Source: Komagataeibacter saccharivorans (GTDB lineage Bacteria > Pseudomonadota > Alphaproteobacteria > Acetobacterales > Acetobacteraceae). From it: DNA of 64,000 nt. The position numbers and the translations under genes were made by a program. Shown here one piece after another: positions 54,352 through 63,351 of the stretch. The notes below the pieces were generated by a model, which worked only from the letters and a program-made list of their open reading frames with translations, was not told the origin of the DNA and did not search any database. The stretch spans positions 42,896 to 106,895 of the forward strand of contig NZ_NKTY01000009.1 of assembly GCF_003207825.1 (NCBI RefSeq), given 5' to 3'. How positions within the stretch are numbered: position 1 is the stretch's first letter; the number at the start of each line of letters is the position of its first letter.

Positions 54352-54691
54352 CCGGATGGTAGAACCCGGAATTGACGAAATCTTCTGATTTCATGAGATG
54401 GAAGGCGGATATTCCGGAAAACAAAAAGGCACTTTATTCACGAATGCGTGATTGTAAAATCGTGTTAAAACAGTCACTTACGGTAATTTCTTACGATTGT
54501 ATGGTTTCTGTATATTTTTTGTATGCCTCTGTCTTGGCATAAGGGCTTTGTCTGATTTTATTTGAGCCGTTTGTACGCTTGTCAGAAGGCATACAATATT
54601 TTGGCTCTCCGCCATCCCGTGCCACGTTCGTCTCGGCAACGCGGTCAGTCCCGGCTTCCCGCCGGAGACCGCAGCACACGGGAGACATACC
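54352..54691. promoter_or_regulatory. Promoter region of the Nit1C operon with repeated TTGTATG half-sites
   Basis: No gene is present in these 340 bases. Half-sites TTGTATGG (54497-54504), TTGTATGC (54519-54526) and TTGTACGC (54571-54578) run in the same direction; TTGTATGC also occurs on the other strand (54596-54589). The first two are 22 bases apart, two helical turns, and the last two form a dyad. A GGGAG ribosome site precedes the first gene. No good sigma-54 promoter was found. Confidence 0.6.
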
Positions 54692-55174
54692 ATGCCGAAA
54701 GTCGAACACGCTCCGCATAAAGATGGCGATTGCTTCGTCAATTATGAAAATAAGGTCTTCGAGGACGTCAAAGCCAAGCCCGGCGAAAAAGCCCTCATCA
54801 CCTTCCACACCGTCGCCAATGAAGGCTCCGTCGGGTTCGTCAACCTGCTGCAGGCCACCCGCCTGATCCGCAAGGGTTTCGAGACGTCGGTGCTGCTGTA
54901 CGGTCCGGGTGTGACCCTTGGTGTGCAGCGCGGCTTTCCCCGTCTGGGTGACGAGGCCTTTCCGGGGCACATGAACTGCAATAAGCAGATCGCGAAAATC
55001 CTTGAAGAAGGCGGCAAAGTCTATGCCTGCCGCTTCGCGCTTCAGGCCCTTTATGGCTACGGCGAGCAGAACCTTATCCCCGGCATCACGCCGATCAATC
55101 CGCAGGACGTGCTCGACATCATCCTGCTGGCCCGCCGCGAGAACGCCTTCATCCTCAATACCTGGACTCTCTGA
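54692..55174 (+). CDS. MSMEG_0572/Sll0783 family nitrogen-starvation protein (Nit1C)
   Basis: A 160-residue cytoplasmic protein, the first gene of the Nit1C cluster. Segments typical of the family are [37 protein letters not shown] and [22 protein letters not shown], with the end [24 protein letters not shown]. The fold looks DsrE-like. The Synechocystis member (sll0783) is known to affect nitrogen-starvation metabolism and polyhydroxybutyrate. No catalytic residues are established. The nitrilase gene follows after 24 bases. Confidence 0.88.
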   Translation: MPKVEHAPHKDGDCFVNYENKVFEDVKAKPGEKALITFHTVANEGSVGFVNLLQATRLIRKGFETSVLLYGPGVTLGVQRGFPRLGDEAFPGHMNCNKQIAKILEEGGKVYACRFALQALYGYGEQNLIPGITPINPQDVLDIILLARRENAFILNTWTL

Positions 55175-55198
55175 AGGCCGAAGGGATTACCGCAAGCC

Positions 55199-56173
55199 AT
55201 GTCCCGTATCGTTCGCGCCGCAGCCATCCAGATCAGCCCCGTCCTTGGTGACGATGGTCTGGGGACTGCCCGGAAAGTCTGTCAGGCCATCCGCGATGCC
55301 GCCGAAAAAGGCGTTGCGCTTGCGGTCTTTCCTGAAACCTTCGTGCCCTATTATCCCTATTTCTCGTTCATCCAGCCGGCTTTCCGCTTCGGCGGCGAGC
55401 ATCTGGCGCTTTACGAACGCGCTGTCGTCATCCCCGGTCCGGTGACCGACATGGTGGCCGAGGCCGCGCGCCAGACCGGCATGGTCGTAGTGTTGGGCGT
55501 GAACGAGCGCGATTTCGGCACGCTCTACAACACGCAGATCATCTTTGATGCGACAGGCGAGATCCTGCTCAAACGCCGCAAGATCACGCCCACCTATCAT
55601 GAACGCATGGTCTGGGGGCAGGGGGATGGTTCGGGGCTGAAAGTGGTGGAAAGTGCGGCCGGACGCATTGGCGCTCTGGCCTGCTGGGAGCATTACAACC
55701 CGCTCGCCCGCTACGCACTGATGACCCAGCATGAGGAAATCCACTGCGCGCAGTTCCCCGGTTCGCTGGTGGGCCAGATCTTCGCCGACCAGATGGAAGT
55801 CACCATCCGCCACCACGCGCTGGAATCCGGCTGCTTTGTCGTGAACGCCACAGGCTGGCTCACGGAAGATCAGATCAGGGACATAGCGCGCGACCCTGCA
55901 CTGGAAGGGCCGCTGCGGGGTGGATGCTTCACCGCCATCGTCTCACCTGAAGGCAAGCTGTTGGGCACACCCCTGACGGAAGGCGAGGGGATGGTGATCG
56001 CTGATCTCGATTTCGCCCTGATTACCAAGCGCAAGCGGATGATGGATTCCGTGGGGCATTACGCACGACCCGAACTGCTCAGCCTGCTTCATGACCGGAA
56101 GCCTGCCCGCACTGTCCATTACGTTGGGGAAGCCGATCTGTTTCCTGCATCTACAGATGAGGTTGCGCCATGA
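55199..56173 (+). CDS. nit: Nit1 (Nit6803-type) nitrilase
   Basis: A 324-residue nitrilase-superfamily enzyme that hydrolyses nitriles to carboxylates and ammonia. The catalytic triad is visible: Glu46 in [13 protein letters not shown], Lys128 in [10 protein letters not shown] and Cys162 in [15 protein letters not shown], with [13 protein letters not shown] between. Length and these segments match the Nit6803 group that marks Nit1C clusters. Its stop overlaps the start of the radical SAM gene by 4 bases. Nit1C nitrilases are needed for growth on cyanide in a Pseudomonas; the true substrate may be a cyanide-derived organic nitrile. Cytoplasmic, probably a spiral oligomer. Confidence 0.93.
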   Translation: MSRIVRAAAIQISPVLGDDGLGTARKVCQAIRDAAEKGVALAVFPETFVPYYPYFSFIQPAFRFGGEHLALYERAVVIPGPVTDMVAEAARQTGMVVVLGVNERDFGTLYNTQIIFDATGEILLKRRKITPTYHERMVWGQGDGSGLKVVESAAGRIGALACWEHYNPLARYALMTQHEEIHCAQFPGSLVGQIFADQMEVTIRHHALESGCFVVNATGWLTEDQIRDIARDPALEGPLRGGCFTAIVSPEGKLLGTPLTEGEGMVIADLDFALITKRKRMMDSVGHYARPELLSLLHDRKPARTVHYVGEADLFPASTDEVAP

Positions 56174-57279
56174 CCGTTCCAACACGCGGCACGCTTTCCG
56201 GCCGCAGGCTTGTCACTGACCTGCAATCCTTCGGGCTTCAGATCGGCGAGCAGACCGGGGGTATAGCCCGCAAGGGCGGCGCCGGTCCTTCCGACCACAA
56301 GACAATCACCATCGCGGGTCAGACCGTCATGGTTCCGGTTTATACGTCCGGTGCGCGACGGTCTCCGTTTCAGGCCAGTCTGCCTGACCAGAGTGGAACA
56401 AGCACGCTGCTGCGTGATGGTCAGACACTGGGCACGATCCATTTCCCAACGGCCCCACGCTTCTACGGGTTGAGCACGGCGGATGGCGTTCCCTACTGGA
56501 AGATCGCCCTTCTGCATGGCCGTGACACGCTGGCGACCACGGTGCACCAGACCTGCATCCGCTATACCGACCGGCGCACGTCCTGCCAGTTCTGCGCCAT
56601 CGGCCAGTCGCTGGAGGCCGACCGGACGATCGCCTGCAAGACGCCCGCGCAACTGGCCGAAGTTGCAAAAGCCGCCGTGGAACTCGACGGCGTGCGCGAT
56701 ATGGTACTGACCACCGGGACACCCAACGTGATTGATCGGGGCGCTGCCGTGCTGGCGGAATCAGCCCGTGCCATCCGGGCGGCAGTGAACCTGCCGCTTC
56801 AGGTCCAGTGCGAGCCGCCGCGTGACCACGGCTGGCTCCAGCGTCTGCGCGAGGCGGGGGCCGACAGTCTGGGCATGCATCTCGAAGCCGCAACACAGGC
56901 CGTGCGCGAGAAGATCATGCCCGGTAAGGCCACAGTCAGCGTCGATCGCTATATGGACGCTTTTGCGTCCGCCGTGCCGATCTTCGGACGTGGGCAGGTC
57001 AATACTTACATTCTCGCGGGTCTTGGTGACAGCGCCGAAGACATTCTGGCTCTGGCCGAACGCCTGATTGCGCTCGGGGTCTATCCCTTCGTCGTGCCGT
57101 TCGTGCCCATTTCCGGCACACCGCTGGAAAATCACGCGCCGCCTTCAGCCGAGTTCATGAAATCCGTGCTGGCGCCGCTGGGCCGGATGCTGCGCGAGGC
57201 AAACATGAAATCCACCGACATCCGGGCGGGGTGTGGCCGGTGTGGCGCCTGTTCCTCGCTCTCGGCGTACGAACAATGA
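56170..57279 (+). CDS. MSMEG_0568 family radical SAM protein (Nit1C)
   Basis: A 369-residue radical SAM enzyme. The cluster-binding cysteines are Cys129, Cys139 and Cys142 in [14 protein letters not shown], a C-x9-C-x2-C spacing that differs from the common C-x3-C-x2-C. SAM-binding strands follow ([49 protein letters not shown]). The end [13 protein letters not shown] has three cysteines that may hold a second cluster. Its layout resembles BioB/LipA-like members. Both ends overlap neighbours by 4 bases (ATGA), so it is tightly coupled to nitrilase and GNAT genes. The reaction is unknown; it would produce or modify the nitrile substrate or a cofactor. Confidence 0.9.
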   Translation: MTVPTRGTLSGRRLVTDLQSFGLQIGEQTGGIARKGGAGPSDHKTITIAGQTVMVPVYTSGARRSPFQASLPDQSGTSTLLRDGQTLGTIHFPTAPRFYGLSTADGVPYWKIALLHGRDTLATTVHQTCIRYTDRRTSCQFCAIGQSLEADRTIACKTPAQLAEVAKAAVELDGVRDMVLTTGTPNVIDRGAAVLAESARAIRAAVNLPLQVQCEPPRDHGWLQRLREAGADSLGMHLEAATQAVREKIMPGKATVSVDRYMDAFASAVPIFGRGQVNTYILAGLGDSAEDILALAERLIALGVYPFVVPFVPISGTPLENHAPPSAEFMKSVLAPLGRMLREANMKSTDIRAGCGRCGACSSLSAYEQ

Positions 57280-57839
57280 GTATGATGCTCGAAGGCGTGA
57301 AAGACCGCCCCTTCATCCCCACGGAATATGTCGTACGCCTCGCCCGCACACCGTGGGAACGTGCCGGGTATCACGCGCTGCGTCGCGAAGTGTTCTGCAC
57401 AGAACAGCACGTTTTTTCAGAGGATGACCAGGACGCAATCGATGCGGTTGCCATTCCCATCATCGCGGCCTGCTGTATCGCGGGAATGCCGGACCGGATC
57501 GTGGGCGCGGTACGTATCCATGAAGCCAAGCCCGGTGTCTGGCGTGGTTCCCGTCTGGCGGTCCATGCCGATCATCGCAAGCTCGGACGGATCGGGGCGG
57601 AACTTATCCGTATGGCGGTCAGCACGGCGCATGGACTTGGGGCCACCCGGTTCCTGGCACAGGTCCAGGAACAGAATGTGCTGTTTTTCCGCCGCCTGCA
57701 CTGGAAGGGTCTCGGCGTCATCACGCTGCACGGTCTGCCACATCACGACATGCAGGCCGACCTTGCGCGCTATCCGGCGCACGGTCAGGACCAGATATGG
57801 CTGCTGCGTCCGCAACCCCGACCGCGGCAGGTGGCGTGA
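57276..57839 (+). CDS. MSMEG_0567 family GNAT N-acetyltransferase (Nit1C)
   Basis: A 187-residue GNAT-fold acyltransferase. The acetyl-CoA region is VGAVRIHEAKPGVWRGSRLAVHADHRKLGRIGAELIRMAVSTA, with the R/Q-x-x-G-x-G/A-like KLGRIGAEL loop, and the later strand reads FLAQVQEQNVLFFRRLHWKGLG. The start at 57276 overlaps the radical SAM stop in ATGA; longer in-frame versions lie inside that gene. The family is found only or mainly in Nit1C clusters, often fused to the next gene in other bacteria. It presumably acylates a small amine intermediate. Confidence 0.87.
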   Translation: MSMMLEGVKDRPFIPTEYVVRLARTPWERAGYHALRREVFCTEQHVFSEDDQDAIDAVAIPIIAACCIAGMPDRIVGAVRIHEAKPGVWRGSRLAVHADHRKLGRIGAELIRMAVSTAHGLGATRFLAQVQEQNVLFFRRLHWKGLGVITLHGLPHHDMQADLARYPAHGQDQIWLLRPQPRPRQVA

Positions 57840-58810
57840 TGGCATACGAACTTGCCTCACTGCTGCGCACGTTGCGTCACGGTCGCGCCCTTGCGGGCAA
57901 ACAGGATATTGCTGAAGCAGCTGCGATCCTGAAGCCTGCAAATCCTGATGCCATCCGCCTTGGCGATGACTGCGCTGCAATTCCGGACGGTAACGGCTAC
58001 CTCCTGCTGGCCAGCGAGGGATTTCAGGACAGCTTTGTCCGCTCAATGCCGTGGTTTGCCGGGTATTGCGGCGTAATGGTCAATGTCAGCGACATCGCGG
58101 CCATGGGTGGTCGTCCGGTGGCCGTGGTGGATGCGTTGTGGAGCGATACGTCCGAGACGGCCGCGTCCATACTGACCGGTCTGCATGATGGAGCACGTAC
58201 CTATGACGTGCCTGTTGTTGGCGGACATACCAACATGCGCAGCACTCACAACTCGCTGTCAGTGGCGATCCTTGGCCGTGCCCGTCATCTGCTGACCAGC
58301 TTCGATGCCCGACCGGGCGACGTTCTGATCGCCGCCATCGACCTGCGTGGCCGCTGGCACGATCCGCATCCGTTCTGGGATGCAAGCTCCGCCCTGTGCA
58401 GCACCGAAGGGGCGGCCCGGCTGCGGGGGGATCTCGAACTTCTTCCGTGCATAGCCGAGGATGGGCTAAGCCGTGCCGCCAAGGACATCAGTATGGCGGG
58501 GCTGCTGGGGACTGCCCTCATGCTGGCCGAATGTTCAGGCGTGGGCATGACGATCACGCTTGATGACATTCCGCGCCCCGATGCCGCGCCTATGGAACGC
58601 TGGCTGTCCGCATTCCCCAGCTATGGCTATCTGCTCACGGTGCATCCCGAAGATGCGGATGCGGTCATCGCCCGCTTTCATGGGCGGGGCATTGCAGCTT
58701 CTGCCATCGGCCAGTGCAATGAGACGCGGCGTGTGGATGTCACATGGACGGATGAGAAGGAAACCTTCTGGGATCTTGCCCGGACGCCGCTCATGGGATT
58801 TGCGCCATGA
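57839..58810 (+). CDS. Sll0787 family AIR-synthase-like protein (Nit1C)
   Basis: A 323-residue protein of the PurM/ThiL/SelD (AIR synthase) fold, which binds ATP and phosphorylates or activates small substrates. Fold segments are NPDAIRLGDDCAAIPDGNGY (metal-binding Asp), VMVNVSDIAAMGGRPVAVVDAL, VVGGHTNMRSTHNSLSVAILG and DISMAGLLGTALMLAECSGVG. The start ATG shares one base with the GNAT stop (TGATG), and its own stop overlaps the next gene by 4 bases. The substrate is unknown. In Nit1C the kinase-like enzyme would activate a carboxylate, amide or formyl group. Confidence 0.88.
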   Translation: MAYELASLLRTLRHGRALAGKQDIAEAAAILKPANPDAIRLGDDCAAIPDGNGYLLLASEGFQDSFVRSMPWFAGYCGVMVNVSDIAAMGGRPVAVVDALWSDTSETAASILTGLHDGARTYDVPVVGGHTNMRSTHNSLSVAILGRARHLLTSFDARPGDVLIAAIDLRGRWHDPHPFWDASSALCSTEGAARLRGDLELLPCIAEDGLSRAAKDISMAGLLGTALMLAECSGVGMTITLDDIPRPDAAPMERWLSAFPSYGYLLTVHPEDADAVIARFHGRGIAASAIGQCNETRRVDVTWTDEKETFWDLARTPLMGFAP

Positions 58811-59955
58811 GTCTGTCCATCGGCATCCTGACCCATTCCACCAATCCGCGCGGCGGTGTGGTGCATGGTATGGCGCTGGCGGAAGCCCTGTGCGATGCTG
58901 GCCATGACGCGACGCTGATCGCCCCGGATGTGACCGGGACCGGTTTTTTCCGCGCGCCCCGCTGCGCCACATACTGTATTCCGGCTGTGCCGGAGACCGA
59001 TCTGCCAACGCTGGTGGAACGCCGCATTGGTGAAATCAGGGACGCACTGAATGGGCAGCATTTTGACGTGCTGCACGCGCAGGACCCCATCAGCGCCAAT
59101 GCGCTGGCCGATCTGGTGGAAAAGGGGCGGATACCGGGCTTTGCCCGCACGGTCCACCATCTCGATCATTTCTCCAACCCCGTCCTTGCTGCACGGCAGG
59201 AGCGGGGCTTCATGGCGGCGGCCGAACTCTTTACCGTCAGTACCCTGTGGGAAGGCATCCTGCGTGACGAACATGGTCGCGAGGCCCCCGTCGTCGGCAA
59301 CGGGGTCGATCCCATGCGCTTTTCGCCCACACCAACCACGTATGATGCCTCGCTGCGGGCACGGTATCGTCTGCCGGCTGGCCGTCGCCTGATCCTGACC
59401 GTCGGCGGCATCGAGCGCCGCAAGAATACCCTGCAACTGCTCGACGCGTTTCTTGCCCTTCGGCGCGAACAGCCTGATGTGCATCTGGTCGTGGCGGGCG
59501 GGGCTTCATTGCTGGATCATTCTGCCTACCGTGCCCTGTTCGCCGCACGTCTGCGCGAAAGCGGTGCAGTGGATCACGTGACCATAACCGGACCGGTTGC
59601 GGATGACGACATGCCAGCCTTTTACCGGCAAGCCGCCGTGCTGGCCTATCCGTCCGTAACAGAAGGGTTCGGCCTGTGCCCGCTGGAGGCGCTGGCCTGT
59701 GGCACGCCTGCCATTGTGCCGGAGATTGCCCCCTTCACCGGGCACCTTTCGCGGGCGGATGCGCTGTGGTGCGACCTGACGTGTTCCGACACCCTGCTTC
59801 TGGCCTTGCGGGACGCGCTGAACGTCAAAAGCCGCGACCATTTCCGGGTCAGCGGCCCCGCAACGGCCCGCCGTTTCGACTGGCGCAGCGTGGCAGGTCG
59901 GCACCTCCCTGCGTACCGGCGTCTGGCAGCTCTATGGCATGCCGATGCCCCCTGA
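58807..59955 (+). CDS. MSMEG_0565 family glycosyltransferase (Nit1C, GT4-like)
   Basis: A 382-residue GT-B glycosyltransferase. The N-terminal acceptor domain has ILTHSTNPRGGVVHGMALAEALCDAGH. The donor domain (about 195-370) has LILTVGGIERRKNTLQLLDAFLAL and the E-x7-E motif in YPSVTEGFGLCPLEALACGTPAIVPE. It overlaps the AIR-synthase-like gene by 4 bases. Why a sugar transfer is needed in nitrile or cyanide metabolism is not known; it may make a glycosylated cofactor or a cyanogenic-type conjugate. The MSMEG_0570 gene follows after 18 bases. Confidence 0.88.
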   Translation: MSLSIGILTHSTNPRGGVVHGMALAEALCDAGHDATLIAPDVTGTGFFRAPRCATYCIPAVPETDLPTLVERRIGEIRDALNGQHFDVLHAQDPISANALADLVEKGRIPGFARTVHHLDHFSNPVLAARQERGFMAAAELFTVSTLWEGILRDEHGREAPVVGNGVDPMRFSPTPTTYDASLRARYRLPAGRRLILTVGGIERRKNTLQLLDAFLALRREQPDVHLVVAGGASLLDHSAYRALFAARLRESGAVDHVTITGPVADDDMPAFYRQAAVLAYPSVTEGFGLCPLEALACGTPAIVPEIAPFTGHLSRADALWCDLTCSDTLLLALRDALNVKSRDHFRVSGPATARRFDWRSVAGRHLPAYRRLAALWHADAP

Positions 59956-59973
59956 TTCAGGAGCTTTGTCACC

Positions 59974-60261
59974 ATGCCCGAAATGACCTTTCGTGTGCGC
60001 TGGCCCGATGGGACGGAGACCGACTGCTACTCCCCATCACTGGTCATAAGAGACCATTTCACGCCCGGTCAGAATTATCCGGTCCGGGAGTTCCTTGAAA
60101 AGGCGGACACGGCCCTGACGGAAGCCAGTGAGCGGGTTTGTGCCCGCTATGGCTTCCCGTGCAGCCGCGCCCTTGGCCAGTTGCACGCCATCCGGCAGGC
60201 CAGTGCGCCCTTTCTCAATCGACCCGACGCGCAGGTGCGTGTCCTGTCTTTCAGTTATTGA
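59974..60261 (+). CDS. MSMEG_0570 family nitrogen-starvation protein (Nit1C)
   Basis: A 95-residue protein with PEMTFRVRWPDGTETDCYSPSLVI and FTPGQNYPVREFLEKADTALTEASERVCARYGFPCSRALGQL, characteristic of this small Nit1C family. It is all-alpha/beta with two conserved Cys (in ERVCARYGFPCSRA) that could bind metal or redox partners. Function unknown. It lies between the glycosyltransferase and flavoprotein genes with gaps of 18 and 16 bases. Confidence 0.88.
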   Translation: MPEMTFRVRWPDGTETDCYSPSLVIRDHFTPGQNYPVREFLEKADTALTEASERVCARYGFPCSRALGQLHAIRQASAPFLNRPDAQVRVLSFSY

Positions 60262-60277
60262 GACGAAAAGAACGACC

Positions 60278-61525
60278 ATGACACAGAACGAAAAAAGCAT
60301 TCCCGTCATTATCGTGGGTGGCGGACAGGCCGGGCTCTCCATGAGCTGGTATCTCTGTCATGAGAAGGTGGAGCACATTGTCTTTGAAGCAAAGACGGCC
60401 TGCCATTCGTGGGACGATGAACGCTGGGACAATTTCTGCCTGGTCACACCAAACTGGCAGTGCGAACTCCCCGGTCATCCCTACAAAGGGAGCGATCCTC
60501 ACGGCTTCATGGTGAAGCAGGAAATCATCGACTACGTCAAAGGCTTTGTTGAGTCCTTCAATCCACCGCTTCGTGAACACACGGCAGTCACCTCCATCAC
60601 GCGCCATGAAGGCGGGGGGTACCGCGTGGTGGCGGGCGGAGAGATATGGCATGCAAAGCATGTCGTCATCGCTTCAGGTGCCTATCAGGATGCGGTTATC
60701 CCCGGCTATGCTAGTGCGATCGACCCATCAATCTTTCAGGTCCACTCACAGGATTACCGCAATGCCGCCCAGCTTCCGGACGGCGCGGTTCTGGTCGTGG
60801 GCAGCGGTCAGTCCGGTGCGCAGATCGTCGAGGACCTGTTTCTTGAAAAACGCAAGGTCCACCTTTGCGTCGGCTCCGCCCCGCGTGTCTCGCGCTTCTA
60901 TCGTGGCCGCGACGTGGTGGACTGGCTTGCGGACATGCACTTCTACGATCTGACGGTGGATAATCACCCCCTGCGTGACGGTGCACGCGACAAGACCAAT
61001 CATTATGTCACCGGCCGAAATGGAGGCCACGATCTTGATCTGCGGTTCTTTGCCAGGGAGGGCGTGGGCCTGCATGGCACGCTTGAGACCATTCGTGACG
61101 AAATCGCGCACTGCGCGCCAGACCTGAAAGAAAACCTTAACGATGCGGACAAGACCAATGCCGACATCAAGAAGTCCATTGACGCCTATATCGCCCGCGA
61201 AGGGATCACGGCCCCAACCGAAGCTCCTTATGCACCTGTGTGGGAGCCCGATGGCAGTAACACCCCGCTGGATCTGAAGGCTGCCGGGATCACCTCGATC
61301 ATCTGGTGCATCGGCTTCCGTCCGAACTATCGCTGGATCGACGTTCCGGTCTTCAACGGGGCCAACAAGCCGGTCTGGCATCGCGGCGTAACCGACGCGC
61401 CGGGATTCTACTTCCTCGGCCTGCCGTGGCTGCACACATGGGGATCAGGACGATTCTCCGGTGTCTCGCGTGATGCGGCGTGGCTGGCCAGCCAGATCAT
61501 CGGCAAAGACGTGCCCGTAGCCTGA
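60278..61525 (+). CDS. MSMEG_0569 family flavin-dependent oxidoreductase (Nit1C)
   Basis: A 415-residue flavin monooxygenase-like enzyme (YhhQ/FMO/Baeyer-Villiger group). The FAD site is PVIIVGGGQAGLSMSWYL, the NADPH site AVLVVGSGQSGAQIVEDLFLEKR, and an aromatic cluster near HSWDDERWDNFCLVTPNWQ marks the family. The C-terminal SIIWCIGFRPNYRWID and GFYFLGLPWLHTWGSGRFSGV close the FAD fold. ATG 60278 follows a GACGAAAAGAA site; upstream in-frame extension lies in the previous gene. It probably oxygenates a nitrogen- or carbon-centred intermediate (for example hydroxylating an amine to an oxime on the way to a nitrile), which is an inference. Confidence 0.9.
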   Translation: MTQNEKSIPVIIVGGGQAGLSMSWYLCHEKVEHIVFEAKTACHSWDDERWDNFCLVTPNWQCELPGHPYKGSDPHGFMVKQEIIDYVKGFVESFNPPLREHTAVTSITRHEGGGYRVVAGGEIWHAKHVVIASGAYQDAVIPGYASAIDPSIFQVHSQDYRNAAQLPDGAVLVVGSGQSGAQIVEDLFLEKRKVHLCVGSAPRVSRFYRGRDVVDWLADMHFYDLTVDNHPLRDGARDKTNHYVTGRNGGHDLDLRFFAREGVGLHGTLETIRDEIAHCAPDLKENLNDADKTNADIKKSIDAYIAREGITAPTEAPYAPVWEPDGSNTPLDLKAAGITSIIWCIGFRPNYRWIDVPVFNGANKPVWHRGVTDAPGFYFLGLPWLHTWGSGRFSGVSRDAAWLASQIIGKDVPVA

Positions 61526-61540
61526 ACGGAGGACAGCGCC

Positions 61541-63313
61541 ATGCTTCCATGGACAACATATGAAGCGATGTATGACGCAGCCCTGAACCAGCCAGAGGCA
61601 TTCTGGCTGGATGCCGCACGGCGCATCACATGGAAGCAGGCGCCTGGAATCGCATGCAGAACGCGGGCGGATGGCTGGCATGACTGGTTTCCTGACGCCA
61701 CGCTCAACACCTGCCACAATGCCGTGGACCGACATGTTGAAAATAGTCGCGGCGGACAGGCAGCATTGATCTGGCATTCCTGCGCTACAAAAGAACGGCA
61801 GGTTGTAACCTACCGGGAACTGCAGGGCAGGGTAGCCGGGTTTGCCGGTGGTCTACGCTCGCTCGGGGTGGAAAAAGGCGACCGTGTCCTGATCGTCATG
61901 CCGACCATGATCGAAACAGCCATCGCCATGCTGGCCTGTGCGCGGATCGGTGCCGTACATGTCGTGGTTTTTGCGGGTTATGCCGGGCCGGAACTGGCGC
62001 GCCGGATTGATGACGTAGCGCCGAAAGTCATCATCGCTGCCAGTTGCAGCTTTCAGGGCCAGACAGCAATCCCGTCCGCACCTGCCCTGAATGAGGCACT
62101 GGCCGAGGCCGCGCATCGGCTACAAGCCTGCGTGATCGTGCAGCGCAAAGCCTGTCCGGCCTCACTTCTGCCGGTGCGGGCTCATGATTTCCACATGCTG
62201 GAACACTTCGCGCCAGCAGAGCCGGTAACGCTGCGTTCCGAAGATCCTCTCTATATTCTTCACACATCTGGCACGACGGGTCATGCGAAGGGCATTGTGC
62301 GCGACAACGGTGGTCATGCCGTAGCACTCGCGCTGTCCATGGAACTGATCTATGGCTGCAAACCCGGAGATACCTTCTTCACCACATCGGATCTTGGCTG
62401 GGTCGTCGGCCATTCCTATGGCGTCTATGCGCCGCTGATCAGCGGTTGCACCAGCGTAATCGTGGAAGGGGGCGCTTCTGCTTCCGCCGTTCACGCTCTC
62501 TGTCATGAGCACGAGGTGAAATGCCTGTTCACGACGCCAACACAGATGCGACTCATGCGACAGGAAAGCCGCCATCTGTCAGGAGCGATCCTGCCTGCGC
62601 CGGCCCGCATCTTCATCGCCGGGGAATATGCGGATCCAACCTTGCTGGACTGGGCGCGGTCCTATTTTCGCAAACCCGTGGTCAATCACTGGTGGCAGAC
62701 CGAAACCGGGTGGAGCATCACCGCCCATTTCTTCGGCCTGCCCGAGCGTGAGCCGGTGGCGCTCATGAATGATATCGGACGGCCTGCGCCGGGATTCCGT
62801 CCGGCCATCGTGTCGTCCATACCGGGGGAACGGTGCGGCGAGATTGTTCTCTCCTTGCCGTTGCCTCCTGGCTGTCTGGCGGGTGTCTGGAGGGACAGGG
62901 TGATCCGTGCTCCTGCAGCGTATCTTGATGAAACACGCAGGTATTATCGTACCTTCGACGAAGGCATGATCGAAGCCAACCGTGCCGTGCATATGCTCGG
63001 TCGTTCTGACGACGTCATAAAGGTCGCAGGTCGACGGATTTCGGGCGTACAGATCGAAAAGATCATCGCTTCACACCCTGCCGTTCATGCCTGTGCTGTA
63101 GTCGCGACCCCCGACGAATTGAGGGGGCAGCGACCTGTCGCCTACGTGGTTCCTCATCCCGAGGCGGAATGTGCACCTTCTGCCGACGAAATCGCAGCAC
63201 GGGTCCACGAAGTCCTCGGGCGCTGGATTGGTCTGAAGGAAGTCCGCTTTGTCAGGCAGTTGCCAACCACCGTATCTGGCAAGATTACACGCAAACGTCT
63301 GCTGGTATCCTGA
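61541..63313 (+). CDS. AMP-binding acyl-CoA synthetase (Acs/PrpE-like)
   Basis: A 590-residue ANL-superfamily enzyme that activates a short carboxylate with ATP and CoA. The P-loop is YILHTSGTTGHAKGIV, the adenylate-binding region is HWWQTETGWSI, the hinge is LGRSDDVIKVAGRRISGVQIE and the catalytic lysine lies in VSGKITRKRLL. The N-terminal ACAS_N-like part (TYEAMYDAALNQPEAFW) puts it with acetyl/propionyl-CoA synthetases. It begins 15 bases after the flavoprotein gene and is in the same operon. It is not a core Nit1C member. It could convert the carboxylate made by the nitrilase into a CoA ester; the substrate is not known. Confidence 0.88.
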   Translation: MLPWTTYEAMYDAALNQPEAFWLDAARRITWKQAPGIACRTRADGWHDWFPDATLNTCHNAVDRHVENSRGGQAALIWHSCATKERQVVTYRELQGRVAGFAGGLRSLGVEKGDRVLIVMPTMIETAIAMLACARIGAVHVVVFAGYAGPELARRIDDVAPKVIIAASCSFQGQTAIPSAPALNEALAEAAHRLQACVIVQRKACPASLLPVRAHDFHMLEHFAPAEPVTLRSEDPLYILHTSGTTGHAKGIVRDNGGHAVALALSMELIYGCKPGDTFFTTSDLGWVVGHSYGVYAPLISGCTSVIVEGGASASAVHALCHEHEVKCLFTTPTQMRLMRQESRHLSGAILPAPARIFIAGEYADPTLLDWARSYFRKPVVNHWWQTETGWSITAHFFGLPEREPVALMNDIGRPAPGFRPAIVSSIPGERCGEIVLSLPLPPGCLAGVWRDRVIRAPAAYLDETRRYYRTFDEGMIEANRAVHMLGRSDDVIKVAGRRISGVQIEKIIASHPAVHACAVVATPDELRGQRPVAYVVPHPEAECAPSADEIAARVHEVLGRWIGLKEVRFVRQLPTTVSGKITRKRLLVS

Positions 63314-63351
63314 CGGTAGCATTGCGGCATGCCATTTGTGGAACGGCCCGT

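Noticed and set aside
54534..54553. Possible sigma-54 promoter (TTGGCATAAGGGCTTTG) before Nit1C
   Set aside because: The GG and GC dinucleotides are not 10 bases apart as needed, and no sigma-54 activator gene is seen nearby.
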